This document shows positions 35,101 through 47,100 of a DNA stretch of 64,000 nucleotides, in pieces. Source of the stretch: Sarcophilus harrisii (lineage: Eukaryota; Chordata; Mammalia; Dasyuromorphia; Dasyuridae); NCBI RefSeq assembly GCF_902635505.1, contig NC_045430.1, positions 25,283,064-25,347,063 on the forward strand, given 5' to 3'. The translations under genes were made by a program, and so were the position numbers. The notes under the pieces are model-generated. The model had not been told where the DNA came from. It worked only from the letters and a program-made list of their open reading frames with translations, and did no database searches. Position 1 is the first letter of the stretch. Each line of letters opens with the position of its first letter.

Positions 35101-38100
35101 TATAGCCGGCAAAGGAGATTCCCAAGATTCCAAAATGGGAAAAAGGTCCCTTCTGGCGGACTTCCAGGAATTTGTAAAGTTTCAATTTAAAAATCTTAAA
35201 CCCCAATTTCAGAGACAGTATGATAAAAACGGGTGGGGAAAAGACCCAAGCCCCAGTCCAAAATGCAAACACTTCCATGCATCAGAATTGACTGTCGGGA
35301 AATGGAAGGGGCCCACCCCCAGGGCCCCAGGCAAAAATACTTGGGGGTGGGGCGGGCCTTACAACCCAAGGGAAATCCAGACCCAGCAAACCAATCACCA
35401 GGAAGCTCTAGGGGGAGAAAGGGGAACCAGCCTCAGAGGAAGAATGATGGGGAAAAGGCAACTTAGGGAGAAGGAGTTTTTACTGGGAAACAGTCCCCTG
35501 GAAGGTGGAAACTTTTCCCGCCCAATTCCCTTTGCTCCAGGGAAACAGTGGCGACCACAGAGACCATGTGTCAAAAAAAGTGATCCAAAGAATGTGGGAA
35601 ATTGGGGCTGGAGAAAACCCCAGCAAAAACGGAGACACCAATACAGGAGCAAAGTGGACATCAACAGGGAGAAGATAGAGGGTTTAATGAACAGCCCCAT
35701 AAGCAATTGGGAAGTTGTTTGTAAGCCAAAATCCGGAATATCGCCCAGCACGGGACCTAAGCCCAGCTCATTTCATATAAATGGAAAAAGGTTTAAACAA
35801 GAATGGAAATTGAGGTGCCAAGGGCCCAGTCACCAAAAGGAGAACCTAATACGGAAGAGGATAAAGAGCAAGTTGACCCTTTAATGGACTGGGGAAATAG
35901 TTTTTTATTTTTTAACAAAAAAAATCCCCATCAACAGGAGGGAAGACTTTTTAAAAATTGGAAAAATAGATTGGTTTTTAGGGAGGCAAAGGAAAGCCTG
36001 TCAACCCACCCGTTTCATAAGGGAAAATGATACCCACATGGATGAAAAGTCAAAAAGCGAAAAATTGGGCCTTTTAGATATTACAGGAAATTGGAATTTA
36101 ACCCTTTAATCCGAATTTCCCCATATTTTTAAAAAAATTGGAAAAATGGAGGTTTGACTATTTGAAAGTTAAATAACAAAGGAAACTTGGAATTTTAGTG
36201 ACTCCATTCACCAATTGCCCAGAGAAGGGCCTCCCTTTAGGTTTGAATTGATTTTTTTTATTCGAAAGGAGGATATGAAAAATTTGTTTCATGCCCAGAT
36301 TCTTAGCTGGCCTTATAAAAATTGGGAAATTTTGCCCAGGGAAAGAAAAACGCCCCACTTTTAGAAAAATGTAGTTGCCCCTACCCAGTAAAAAAGATTT
36401 AAAAGTAATTTAATTACAGGATAATATTGGGGCCCACCTAGGAAAAAGTCAAAGGTATTCTAAAAAGACCTAAACCTAAGGAACAAATTTGAAAATCCAG
36501 GAAAATTCAAAAATTCCCAAATTATTTAGGATTGGAACCCTGGTGTTTACAAAAAAACTTTCCTTAAAACAGGAAGCAAAACCTTTAAATACTTTGAAAT
36601 GAAGGAAAATCCGGATGGTATGAGGCTTGACCCAATTTTGCAAAATTATTAAATTTAGGGGAATGTTTAAAATATATGTAAGTGAGAGGGAAGGGAAGGT
36701 TAAGAGGTTGAATGGTTTTATATTGGTTAAAGGCTAAAATTTTGGAAATTGTGCCAAAAAAAAAGTTTTTCAGAGAAGTGTAAGGGGCTCCTTCCCAGAC
36801 AAAAAGGGCCTTTCCCTTGTGCTTTTGGGTGAATTTTTAAAGGCTTATGAGTAGTAATTTTTGGGATAAGATAAAGATATAATTTTTATAATTAATGAAA
36901 ATTTTATAAAATATCCCGAAAATTTTTTAGCCAGGCCCTTTTCAATGGGTTCCCTTAGATAAAAGATTTTTAATAATTTAAATGGATTTTGAAGAAAAGG
37001 TTTTAAAGTTTTTAGCCAATATTTTATCCAAATAAATATTTTAATATTTCGTGATTTAACTATAAAGAGAGAGAGTTTTTTAGTCCATTTAAGAATGAAT
37101 TGTAGGAATATTCTAGTTTACTTTTACCCAGGAGATATAAATATTATTGATTTATTCAGTAGGTTGGTAAAAGATAAAAGCCCAAATAAAATTTGCAGCT
37201 TTAATATAATCAACCTTTAAGAACCAAAGAAGTAAAAAGAATTAGGTAAGATTTATATTTTGATGTCCACTCTGTAGACTCGGTCCTTTTCTGATGGTAA
37301 TTAAAGGAGATAGCCTTTGTATGTTGGCCAATACCCTTTTATTCTGAAGCCCAAGAATTTCATTTTAAATATCATGGTGTGGTTTTACGTTACAATTTGA
37401 ATAAAAGAGAAGAAGTAGGGGTTGTGTCAGCTTGCCTTTCCTTTCCCGCCCACACGCCTAGGGAAGATCCCGAGTTTGAGAACCAATGAATTTCAAATGG
37501 ATGGACCCATTATAAATCTTTTGGTCACCTTGTCTTTATCCAGTTGTAGACACTTTTTGGATCACTTTTGCAATACCAGCAGAAAAGAGAAAGCCGAGGG
37601 TTGAGTTCTTTTTCAAGAATTGATTGGTGTGCCACAAGCAATAAAAAAAATGGACCTGATATATTTCTAAAATTTTGACACTTTTGTGACAGTATAAGAT
37701 TTTAAAAAAGGAACCTTTAATCTTCAAGGACAGGCAAGAAAGGAGAAAAGAGAATTAAATGCTCCAAAACCAAAAGAAAGGGGGAGCCAAAGAACCCTAG
37801 AAACTTAAATTTAGCCTTTCACTATTCTTGATTTTTTTTTATTTAAAAATTTTATGGACAGAACCATGCAGGGTAGTTTTTTACAACATTATCCCTTGCA
37901 CCCTTCTGTTCTGATTTTTCCCCCTCCTCCAAATTTTCCCCAGATGGCAAGCAGTCCATACATGTTAGATAGGTTACAGAATCTTGGATAAATATGTGAG
38001 AAAAAGTTTTCTTGTTGCTCAAGGAGAATTTTTGAAGGTATAAATAACCTAAAGAAACAAAAATGCAAAGTTTACATTCATTTCCTAGTGCTCTTCTTTG

Positions 38101-41100
38101 GGTGTAGCTGCTTCTTCCATCCTTGATAATTGCTCAGTTGATCTTGTCTTTGTTGAAGAAATCTCATCAGAATACACCTCATAAGTATCACTGTTGAGGA
38201 TACAATGATTTCTGGTTCTGCCATTTCACAGACGTTCTGCCAGTCTCACCAATCCTCTTTGTATTCGCCCTTGTTTGGGCTTTAAGAACAATAATATTCA
38301 TAAATTCATATACCATAATTTACTCAACCATTCTCCAAATGATGGGATCCATTATTTTCCAGTTTGGCACTAAAAAGGGCTCCCAAAAACATTTTGGACA
38401 TACAGGTCCTTTCCTTTTTAGTATCTCTTTGGGGGAAAGCCAGTAGAGACACTGCTGGATCAAAGGAGCAAGTTTGATAACTTTTGGGCATAGTTCCAAA
38501 TTGCTCTTGGCTGGATGTATTCATACCCACCAACAATGTATCAGTGTCCCTGTTTTCCCATCCCCTCCAATATTCTTATTATCTTTCCCCTCCCAAATCT
38601 GACAGGTGTATAGTGGTTCTCAGAGTTGTTTAATTTGCATTTCTGATCAATAGTGAGAAACACTTTTCATATGAGAAATTGTTTTAATTTCATTCTGAAA
38701 ATTGTTCATTCCTTTGACCATTTATCAATTGAGAATGGCTTTGATTTCAAAATTAGAGTCAATGTCCTATTTTTGGAAATGAGTCCACGAACCTTTATGT
38801 AAAAAAGTTTTCCCAGTTTATTGTTTCTCTAATCTTGCCTCATTAGTTTTGTTTGTACAAAACTTTTCAATTTATAGTCAAATTTTTCAATTTTGTAATC
38901 AATAGTATCTCTAGTTCTTCTTTGGTCATAAACCTTCCTCTTCCAATCAAGAGGTAAACATCCTATGCTCTTCCAATTTATTTATGATCCATTTTATGCT
39001 TGATCATGAACCTATTTTGACCTTATTTGTGTACGTGTTAATGTGGGTCAATTTAGTTTCTGCCATACAACCAATTTTCCCAGCAATTTTTAAATAATTA
39101 TTTTATCCCAAAAACTGGGGTCTTTGGGTTTGTAAAACTAGATAATTAAATTTTGGCGTTCTGTTTTGAACCTAATCTATTCCATTGACCAAAGTCTATT
39201 TTTAGCCAATACCAAATAGTTTTAAATCCCTTTATAATATAATTTTTAGATCTGGTAATTTAGGCCACCTTCATTTGATTTTTTTTCAAACCCTTTGAAA
39301 TTTTGGACCTTTTTTATGAATATTTGGAATATTACTGTTCTGTGAAATGACCAAAGGATGATTTGAAATAGAATTTAAAACGATGCTGAGGAAATGAGAG
39401 GACCAGGAGATCAAATATAAACAAAATACTTATACCAGTTCTGATGGACCAGGGCCATCCTCAGCAACGAGGATCAACCAAATCTTCAAAGGAGGTAATG
39501 AACTGAATCCAGCCCAGAAAAGAACCTGGGAGATGACTAAAACCATTAATTGAATTCAACCTTTATTTATGCACACCTGCATTTTACTTTCACAAGCTAA
39601 TTGTACAATATTTCAGAGTCTGATTCTTTTTGTAAGCAAAAAACGCTTTTTATGTATACTTATTGTGTATCTAATTTAATTTTAATATATTTAACATCTA
39701 TTATCCCCATCTAGGGAGGGGGGGGTAAGAGGTGAAAAAATTAACAAGAGGTTTAATTGTTTCGTAAAGTTACCCATGCAAATATCCTGAAAAAAAGGAT
39801 ATTAAAAAAAAATTTTGACCTTTTTTTTCCATATGAACTTTGTTGTTATTTTTTCAGGTCATAAAATAGTTTTTGGGAAGTCGATTGGTATACCCTAAAT
39901 AAATAGATTAGTTTAGGTATTGTCATCTTTTTATATTTGCTCCCAAATCCAAGAGCATTTAAATTATTTTTAGGTTAGTTCAGACTTAATTTGTGGGAAA
40001 GTGTTTTGTGTTTTTCTATAAAGTTTTGATTTTCCCTTGGCAGATAGATTCCTAAATATTTTTTACTATCAGTAGCTTTTAAAATTTTTTGAATTTGACT
40101 GTTGGATTTTTGTTATGATATATAAGAATGCTGATACTTAGGGGTTTTTTTGAATTTTAAAGTATTATTTCTAATAACTTTTAGAATTGGGGTTTCTAAG
40201 TATAATCATATCATCAGAAAGAGTGATAATTTGGTTTCCTATTGCCATTTTTTCCTTTAATATCTTTCTTCAGCTCATTGCCTAGCTAGATTTCAATACA
40301 ATATTAAATAGTAATGGTATAATGGCAACCTTTTTCATCCTGATCTTATTGGGAATGGTTGCAGTTTGTCCCTATTAATATGATGTTTAAAGTGGTTTTA
40401 AAAGATGCTGATTATTTTAAGAAAAGTCCATTTATTCCTATACTCAAGTGTTTTTAATAGGAATGGATGTTGGATTTTATCAAATGTTTTTCGCATCTAT
40501 TGAGATGATCATATGGTTTTTGTTATTTTTTAAATTTAATTATGTTGATAGTTTTCCAATATTGAACCAGCCCCATTCTGGTATAAATCCTATTGATCAT
40601 GGTGAATTATTGGGGATGATTTTCTGTAGTCTTTTTGTAATATTTTATTTAAGATTTTAGATAATATTCATTTGGAGATTGGTCTATAGTTTTTCTGTTT
40701 TCAACTACCGTTTAGGATAAAGTACCATGTTCGTTATAGAAGGAATTTGTGGGATCTCTCCCTATTTTATCAAATAATTTATATAGCATTGCAATTGTTC
40801 TTTAAATGTTTGAAATTCATGTAAATCCATCTGGTCCTGGGGATTTTTTTGGGAGGTTTAATTGCCTGTTCTATTTTTTTCTGAAATGGGACTATTCCGC
40901 AATTTACCCTTCCCTCTGTTAGTCTAGGAAGTCATATTTTGGGGTAGTCATCCATTTCACTTAGGGTTATCAAATTTATTCATAAAGTTGAGCAAAATAA
41001 CTCCAATTTCTTAATTTCCCTTCATTGGTGGAAAGTTCTTCCTTTTCATTTTTAAGACTACTAATTTCATTTTCCTCCTCCTTTTTCTAACGATTAAAAG

Positions 41101-44100
41101 GTTTATCAATTTTATTTTTTTCCAAAACCAATCTTAGTTTTATTTATTAGTTCAATAGATTTTTTAGTTTCAATATTATTAATTTCTCCTTTTAATTTTG
41201 AATTTTGTTTAGTAATTGATTGGGGGTTTTTAATTTGGTTTTTTAGTTTTTGTTGGTTCATTTTCCTTTTTTTTTTTTTGTTCAAAAAGTTTAAATAAAG
41301 TTTTATTCCGCGGTGATCCCCAAAATTTTGGGTAGATGTTACCGTTATTATTTGAGGAAGATGTTTTTAATTTTTTTTCACAATTTTTGAGATTTTTGTT
41401 TCCAATTCTTTTTGTTTATTTACCTTTTTTGTTGAATGTAGTTTTTTGATTGTGATTGAAAAAGCTTTCATTTCTTTCCCCGATTTAATTTTGGAGGTTT
41501 TTGTTTTTATGGTAATTTGTAGGTTATGAGTTGAGAAGAAAGTGTATTTTTTTTACCATTAGTTTTTCCAAGATTATTCTTAGTTTTTGTTTTTTTTTTT
41601 TATTTTTTTTTTTGTTTTGTGATTTGATTTATTTTAAATTGAGTGTGGATGAGGCCCCTTTATTGTTTTTGCTTTTCTTTTCGAATTTCCCTTAATTTTT
41701 TAGGAAGTTAGAAACCACGGTATATTTTAAATTGAATTTGTTTATTGTTATAGTATTTTTAGAAGATATAGTTTTTCCTTTTTTTAATTAGATTATTTTG
41801 TTTCTGATTTGGGGATGGCATTTTTTGATTCACCGGAAGATAATAGTTGGATTTTTATTGTATGTTCTTGTTTTAAAATGTGTTTTGTAAAAATTTGTAG
41901 GGTTCTGATTTTTATCCAGTTTGTTATTTTATGAGGAGTTTCCCTTCCATTTTTAAGATTACTTTTTTTTAATCCTATTTTAAATTATGTTTTTTTTTGC
42001 CCTCCTTCCCCTTTTAGTATTAAATTTTGGTTTACTTTGGCCCCAGTTTCCCTTTTAGTACCCTTTTCCCTTTAATTTTTCCCTTTTTGTATTTTTTTTA
42101 TTTTTTTCCTTTTCCTTTTTCCCTTTCCACTTTTTAATGGGTGGGAAGATTTTAAAAAAATGTTTTTTTTTTTTTGGGAACCTGATGAGAGTAAGATTTT
42201 AAATGTTTCTTGTTCCCCAGAATGATAGGTTTTCAATAGAAGTTTTTTATTTTTTCTTTTACAATTTTTTATTTTTAGCACGAACCAAAATAATTTTTTT
42301 AAAAAAAAGTTTATTTTTTATTTTTTTACCCATTTTTGGAGATAAATTTTTGTTTGTTGTTTTTTTTAAAAAGAAATGTTTTGTTTAAATGTCCATCTTT
42401 TAAAAAGCTGAGTTTATTTTTTTTTGATTTCAAGGGAATTTAAGGCCTTTGTTTTTTGTTAAAAATTTTCTTTGATTTTTTTTATTTATTTGAAAATGTT
42501 TTTTCATTTTAATTTTTTTTTTAATTTAAAAATTTTGGACCCTTTTTTGGGTTTTTATTTATTTTTTTTATTGTTTGCGATTTTTCCGGTTTTTATTTTG
42601 GCTTTTTTTTTTTTAAAATTTTTGGTTTTTTTTCAATTTTCAGTTTTTCTTTTTTTTATTTTTTCAGGTTTTGTTTTTTCAATAAATAACCTTTCCTTTT
42701 TTTTTCTGAAAACCCCGCCCAGAGCGTTTTTTTTTTTTTCTGATTTTTGTAGTTTTTTTTATTTTTTTTATTTTTTTTTGCCCAGGATTTTTATGTGTTT
42801 TTTGGGGGTGGTTTTTTTTAACTTTTTTTGTGAGATTTTTTTTCTCCACCTTTGTTTTGACTTTTGGGGGTTTTTTTCCGGTTTTAGGGATTGTTTTTTT
42901 TGTTTAAATTTTTTAATGGTGGGGCTTTTCTAGCCCCCAAGGGATTTTTTTGAGGGGTGGGGACAAATGTTTGGGGTTTCCTTTTTCTTTTGGTTTTTCT
43001 GGGTTTCAATTTCTTTGGATTTTTTCCCTTTTGTTGGGGGGTTTTTCGGGGGAGGTTCCAGTTTTTTGAAGCAGGGGATGTGGAGAAGGTTTGGTGGTAA
43101 AAAGGGAAGAGGTTAGGTTTGGGAAAGAGTTTTCCTTACGGTGAGGGAGATGGGGTTTTCAAAAATTTCCGTTAGAAATGACGTTTTGGGAACTGGAGGA
43201 AGCACTTTATGGGAAATTTTGGGGTTTGGGATTGGGGTTGAGGTGAATGGATTTGGGAAAAGGTTTGCCCGGTTTGGGGAATTTTTCCCCAGGTTGGAAA
43301 CCCCCAGGAAAGAGGGGCAGGCTTGCCCCGTTTGGAGGTTTGTAAACTGGGCCAAACCCCAAGGGATGGGTAGGGTGTTTGTGCCTAGTTTTAGCAATTT
43401 GTTTAGGGGGTTTTGGTTTTTTTTTAAAATTGTTGGGGTTTTTTTGGTACTGCTTTGTAAAGGCAAAAGGGTTAGTTTTGGGAATTTTTTTAAAGGTGTT
43501 TGGATTTGTTAGGTTTACCCCGCCCCGGATTTTTTTTAAAAACCGTTTTGATTATTTGTTTTATTTATGAATTAAATTTTTAGGTTTGGTAAATTGGTTT
43601 TAGGGGAGGGGAGGGAGTAAAGTGGTTTTTGGGGATTTGGCTTTTCTTTTTTTGGTTTTGGGAAAATACTGGGTTTCAAAAGAAACCCAGAAATTTTAGT
43701 AATTTCTTTGTGCTTTTAAACCCCGGGGTGAATAAGGGGAAGAAGGGTAATTCTTTTAAAGTTTTGCCCTTCTGGAGGAGGGGGGGGTGGGTTTTCTTTT
43801 TGGGAAGAAGGCCCAGGAGAAGTATTTTTGGGGGCTTTCTACTTCCCCTGAAGAGAGGGAGGGTTACCTGGTTCAAAAAAAAAGGAAATGGTTTTTGAAA
43901 CGAAAGATTTGGGATTTGAAACCCTGGAATTAGGATTTTTGAACATTAAGGTGTTGAAAAAATTTTGGTTTTCAAACTATTTGTTGTGGCTTAAAATCAA
44001 ATTGTTTTAGAAAGAGGGATTTGGAAAAAGGGGGATTTGGGGGTATGTAAAGAATAAAAGTTTTTAAATCTTGGTTAGAAGGGAGTTTTTAATCTCTCTT

Positions 44101-47100
44101 TCTAGGATTTAAATTTTTTAAAACCTTTGATTCAAGTTTGTTTTCTAAAGTGTACCAGTTTGTTAACCGGCCCCCTCGGGGAAGAACCCAATAGGGCATT
44201 TTTTTTCTAATTAGGGTTTTGGTACTTTTTAATTGATTCGAGAAACCTGAATCTTCCCGGTTTTTCTTTTGGATGGGGAGGGAAATTCATTTTTCTATTT
44301 CCCCCTAAATTATGTATCATTTTTGGGTTGGACTTCCTTTGGGCCACCTCCCCTGGAAGTCGGGAGGGTTAACCCTTTTTAAAAAAAGTTAAAGGGTTAA
44401 ACAAAATTTAATTAATTAAGGCATATTTAGACTAATTAATATCTTGGGTGGCCTTCCATATTTGTCCTAAGTTTTTAAAAATTTTAAGAAAAATAGGGGT
44501 TTAAAAAAATAAATTCGGAATGAGGAAAGGAGTTGCCATTTTAACCGGGTTTCCGTATATTCTGTTTGGGGAACTGGCCCAACTGGGAAAGTAAAAGATA
44601 AGCTTTTAATTACCTTCAAGAAAACTTGGCAATTTTAAATTTAAAAAGGAAAAAAAGATTCATTTTTTTTAGGGGGTGGATTTTTTTTTCCCTCCAACCT
44701 GAAAATCTTTTTTGTAAACTCTACGTAAACCATTTCCGATGTTAAAGCTTTACTTTTTTGAAAAAAAAAAAATTGAAATTAAATTTCATTAACAACTTTT
44801 ATGGCCCAAGATTAATAAATCTTTTCTATAAATACAAAAATATTTAAAGAAATGGGCTAGGGTTTCAACAATTAAATTTTGATGATGGAAGAGTTGCCAT
44901 AAAGCTGGGTGAGTATCTGTAAATATTTCAGGGGAAATCAGAGGGAGCAGGACATGGGAAGATGGAAGATTGTTGCAAATGCTCTACTGTCCCAAGGACC
45001 TCTCACCAAATAAAAGACAAAAAGAGATCATTTTAATCTTAGCCTTCAGTATTCCTCCACCTGCAAAAATCTCTTATTTCCATCAAGCATTCACTGTGTA
45101 AGGCCAAATTTTCCTGCCATGTTTAAGCTACTTCTTGGAAGAAGAAAAAAAATCTGAATCATCATTAACACTTGTTGACTGGCCCCCTGAGTTTTATTTA
45201 GTGAAATCTTAGTTCAGTATATTAAGTAGGACTCAGGAGATATCTAAAAAGCATTACTCTTCAAAACTCATTACAATTAGTTTACAGACCTATGAATAAT
45301 CCAAAGAGGTTGAGAATCATTCTACTCATTTTCTTTTTTCATTTGTTTTTGCTGAGACAATTGGAGTTAAATGACTTGCCCAGGGTCACACAGCTAGGAA
45401 GAATTAAGTAAGAACTCGAGTCCTCCTGACTTCAGGGCTGGTGCTCTATCCACTGCGCCACTTAGCTGCCCCCCATTCTACTTATTTTCAATTGAAAACC
45501 ATTAAGATGACAATTTATAAATATCTCTAACCTAATTTGGACTAACTTAAATAGTATTAAAATAAAGGTCAAAAATTAGGATCCATATACTTTGAAACTA
45601 CTAGCTATCTCAGTAACTATTTATTGGAAAAGCCCTCTGTGAGCAAGAAAGCATGATAAATGCTCAAAAAATGTGAGTTATTCACTGAAATAATCCTCTG
45701 AAATATATATCCAAAATTCAAATTAGTCATGATTCCTTCATACTAAAAACATACAAAGGACTGATACAGGAAAAATATCAGACGATAGTATGGAATCTCC
45801 TTTTTTCTAATACAATATTAAATAATAGTGGTGATAATGGACATTCTTGTTTCTTATTGGGAATGTGCCCAGCTTTTCTCTATTACAAATAATGCTTGCT
45901 GATGGTTTTAGACAGATTGCTTGTCATTTTAAGGGAAAACTCCTTTTATTCCTATGTCTCTAGTGTTGTTGATGTTGGTTTTGAGGCAACTGGGGTTAAG
46001 TGACTTGCCCAGGGTCACACAGCTAAGACATATTAAGTATCTGAAGCCCAATTTGAAGTCGGGTCCTCCTGACTCCAGGGCTGGTGCTCTGTCCACTGAG
46101 TCATCTAGCTATCTTTCCCTAGTGTTTTTAATAGAAATGAGTGCTGTATTTTGTCAAAAGCTTTTTCTGCATCTATTGATATTATCGTTTGATTTGTTAA
46201 TTTTATTGTTGATATGTTTCCTGATATTGAACCAGGCCTGCATTCCTGGTATAAATTGCACTTGGATATAGTGTGTTATACTGCTAACAAGTTGTTATAA
46301 TCTCTTTGCTAATATTTTATTTTAAATTTTTGCATCAATATTCATTAGGGAGATTGGCCTGTAATTTTCTTTCTCTGTTCCGGCTCTTCCTGATTTAGAT
46401 ATCAGGACCATATTTGTGTCACAGAAGGAATTTGGCAGAACTCCTTTGTTACCTATTTTTTCAAATAGTTTATATAGTATTGAAATTAATTGTTCTTTAA
46501 GTGTTCGGTAGAATTCACTTGTAAATCCATCTGGCCCTAAAGATTTTTTCCTAGGGAGTTCTTTGATGGCTCTTCTATTTCTTTTTTTAAATGGGGCTAT
46601 TTAATATATTTCCTCTTCTATTAACGTAGGCAACTTTCATCTATTTTAATTAAGATTGTCAGATTTGCTGGCATACAACTAGGCAAAATAGCTCATAATT
46701 GTTACTTTAATTTCTTTTTCTCTTTTTTCTTTGTCTTTGTAGTTAGATTTTTATCAATTAGAATATGTTAAATTAAGATGCTCTTTCCATAATCCTTCCA
46801 ATTGTAAGAGCATGTGATTATACTATTACTGTTCAATATTTGGTGGGTCAAGGGCACACAAAGGAAGCACAAATATTCATACTTTCAATCTACAGCTACA
46901 GATCAGAACATCTATGTAATTATAACTGTACCTTCGGGCAGATTCTGAATGGAATAGACAATAGCTTCTGGAATTCCCATTTCTTGAATGCCTATATCAG
47001 AAGGATTAAAAAGTATTTCTGGAACAGCAAATCTCTCATTTGCCAAACGAAGAATTTGTTCCCCAGACTTATACTTTCCACTTAATACCATCTCTTCCCT

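Noticed and set aside
42472-42933. 153-codon Phe/Leu-rich open frame resembling a membrane protein
   Set aside because: It is made of T-runs in the aberrant low-complexity tract. The hydrophobicity is a by-product of TTT codons.
43113-43512. Gly/Phe/Trp-rich and reverse Pro/Asn-rich frames of about 120 codons
   Set aside because: They are mirror frames of the same T/G-rich tract of doubtful sequence quality, with no homology recognised.
44880-44945. Possible 3' end of the ERV (TTTCAG, same six bases as before the 5' LTR)
   Set aside because: A six-base match is expected by chance, and the sequence before it does not resemble the LTR end. No 3' LTR is claimed.
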